Source: Glandiceps talaboti | Taxonomy: Eukaryota; Hemichordata; Enteropneusta; Spengelidae | Direction of reading: 5' to 3' | DNA length: 64,000 bases | Assembly (NCBI RefSeq): GCF_964340395.1 | Contig: NC_135550.1 | Coordinates: forward strand, 1,778,501 to 1,842,500 | Part shown: positions 62,249 to 64,000 of the stretch, piece by piece | Layout: the number at the start of each line of letters is the position of its first letter | Numbering within the stretch: the stretch's first letter is position 1 | Notes under the pieces: generated by a model | What the model saw: only the letters and a program-made list of their open reading frames with translations | What the model was told of the DNA's origin: nothing | The model's database searches: none | Made by a program: the position numbers and the translations under genes

Positions 62249-63896
62249 AAAAATATAACTAAAGTGTAACCATAGGGGTACATTTTTAGATTGTTGTTTT
62301 CCTCACAGGCAAAATATAACAATGTTTTGACTTTTCCCATACCTTTATGTACAGAACACAAGGGGGTGTGTGCAAACTGCTATTTGAAAAATACAGTATT
62401 TAGTTTCAACATATTGGTTGGGTAAAGTTGTAGGTAAAATCTAAGTATCGAAACAATATATTTGAAAGCATTAACTTCAAAAGGTGACCATGTACTAAGT
62501 GCACCGTACCATTGGTGATCCTATTCTTTATTTCTCACTCTGAAATACTAATATATTGTATTTATTCTTCTGAGTATTCCAGGTAATACAAGATGTAGTT
62601 CAGTTTTTAATCCGATATGGCGAAGAAAATGGTTTACCAATGCCGGCAGCACCACGTGGAAGGGATGGGAGGGCCCCTGTATACTTACCTTCAAGCGAGT
62701 CTAAGATGGATGTGTACAACAAGTATGTTGAAGCGTGTAGAGACTGTGAACCTATTAGAGAATGTGTTGGTGAGACTTTATTCAGGAACATTTGGCAATC
62801 ATGTGTCCCCCATATACAGAAGATGGAACCATGTACTGATGTATGCGCGAAATGTGAACAATATAGAAATAGTATTAGGTTTGCTGTTACTGAAGATGAT
62901 AAATTAGGAGCAAGTTTAGCATTTTCTGAGCATATTTTGAAGGCCCAGAAAGAGAGAGAATTTTTGAATATTTGTATAAAACATGCACAAGATGAGTTAA
63001 GTGATAGAGAGGTTTTGTCACCTGTAAGTCCATGTTCACAAGATTTATTTTCTGTCCACTACACTTTTGATTTTGCCCAGAGTTTTATGTTACCTCATCA
63101 GTCTAGACAGGTCAGTCAGCTTTATTTTTTGAATCCACTACGTGTTAATTGTTTTGGAATATGTAATGATGGTTTGAAATCACAGATGAATTATTTATTT
63201 GATGAGTCCCAAACAATAGGAATAGATAATGGAAAATGTCATGGAGCCAATAATGTAGTAAGTATGTTAGATGACTATTTTGATCACCATGGTTTAGGAG
63301 AAAGGGTTTGTCACTGTCATGCTGATAACTGTGGGGGTCAGAATAAGAATAAAACTGTTGTTCATTATTTCTGTTATCGCACTAGTATAGGTTTGCATGA
63401 TGAAATTAATTACCACTTTCTAGAGCCAGGCCATACTAAGTGTATATGTGATGCATGTTTTGGAAAGATACGCCAACTTTATCGTAGAAGTGATGTAGAT
63501 ACAGTCAGTCAGTTGAGTAATGTAGTCAGTAAAAGTGCTAAGATTAATAGTGTTAAGTGTTATATGTGTCAGGGCACAGTACCAACTTTTCAGTGGTATG
63601 AATGGGATAGGTTTCTAAATAGATACATGACACCACTGAAGGGGATTAGACAGTACCATCACTTCAGGTTTACAAAGGAAGATCCTGGTTATGTGTATGT
63701 CAGGAAGACAGTGACAGACAGTGAGGAGAGGATCTGTCTTGTCAGGAGAGGCATTACATGGCCACCATCTCCAGATTGTAAACCTGAAGTGATGGCAGCA
63801 GGTGGGTTGAGTCTAGCTAGACTGAGAGAGTTGCTAAAGCAAATAGTTCCATATGTAAGAGAGCCATACAGACAAGTATTCTGCCCCGAGGAGTAA
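61788..63896 (+). CDS. DUF7869-type protein, 3' two exons
   Basis: Exons 61788-61895 (acceptor TTGCTATTAG, donor GAG|GTAAGT) and 62583-63896 (acceptor TATTCCAG, stop TAA), both phase 0, giving 473 residues; the 5' end is not found in the window. In order: a basic segment with HYKMYGVVPRNHGLKGKRP; a Cys cluster EPCTDVCAKCEQYR near residue 120; DFAQ near 198; FGICNDG; SHG-like CHGANNVV; HADNCGGQNKNK near 281; EPGHTKCICDACFG near 318 followed by YRRSDVD; and a QYHHFRF block near the end. I recall this layout from a widespread, uncharacterised invertebrate family (DUF7869), often in many copies per genome. The spaced Asp residues (DFAQ, HADN, CDACF) look like an RNase H-fold nuclease, so a transposase origin is plausible but inferred. 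The frame is intact over two exons, so it may be expressed. Confidence 0.8.
62168..62245. repeat. (TA)n microsatellite in the DUF7869-type gene intron
   Basis: About 38 TA units inside the 61896-62582 intron. Confidence 0.95.
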
Positions 63897-64000
63897 AATA
63901 TTATAGTCAAAAACAGTGTCAAAAAGGAAGTATAACTTGAGTACCATATGATTTATCAGTACAGTATTGGAAGCAAGGGACAAGAAAATTATGTCAGTAT

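Overview
The window is nuclear DNA from an animal: split genes with GT-AG and GC-AG introns, long microsatellites, and a dense layer of decayed DNA transposons and retroelements (DIRS-like, Penelope-like, LINE, PIF/Harbinger-like, piggyBac-like, hAT-like). The gene types and repeat landscape suggest a marine invertebrate. A lancelet-like deuterostome is my best guess, but nothing here proves the species. Real coding sequence is a small part of the 64 kb, and most open frames are microsatellite or repeat shadows.

Layout. (1) 0.4-6.2 kb, + strand: the 3' four coding exons of an alpha-type nicotinic acetylcholine receptor-like Cys-loop channel subunit, including the classic 45-nt exon, a GC-AG intron and the M4/stop exon. 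(2) 6.1-11.9 kb: the 3' end of that last exon with its downstream sequence is duplicated and embedded in a roughly 5-kb, 29-bp satellite whose arrays lie in opposite orientations. (3) 12-23.8 kb: no host gene seen; Harbinger-like element, another TIR element, Penelope-like GIY-YIG fragments (one inside a perfect inverted repeat of about 142 bp), a LINE fragment and microsatellites. (4) 24.0-26.9 kb, - strand: the large terminal exon of a gene encoding about 950 residues, almost all an 18-residue ERQPP repeat. (5) 27-41 kb: an inverted duplication (27.3-28.8 versus 37.7-40.9 kb) around a dead DIRS-like tyrosine-recombinase retrotransposon (32.6-36.4 kb); the second copy carries a 2.3-kb hAT-like insertion. 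(6) 41-57 kb: TIR elements, microsatellites and foldback elements; a nested pair of elements (50.8-53.6 and 53.7-55.4 kb) lies in a segment whose unoccupied relative is at 42.6-43.0 kb. (7) 48-60.5 kb, - strand: three related signal-peptide exons (48.1 broken; 57.2 and 60.4 kb intact) and a second ERQPP-repeat exon (57.8-58.1 kb) cut by a copy of the hAT-like element. With region 4 this looks like a degraded cluster of secreted tandem-repeat proteins. (8) 61.8-63.9 kb, + strand: two 3' exons of a protein of the uncharacterised DUF7869 type, perhaps transposon-derived.

The genes show no common pathway. The most unusual content is the ERQPP secreted-repeat family: a signal exon ending in phase 0 after ...E, followed by a single highly repetitive exon.
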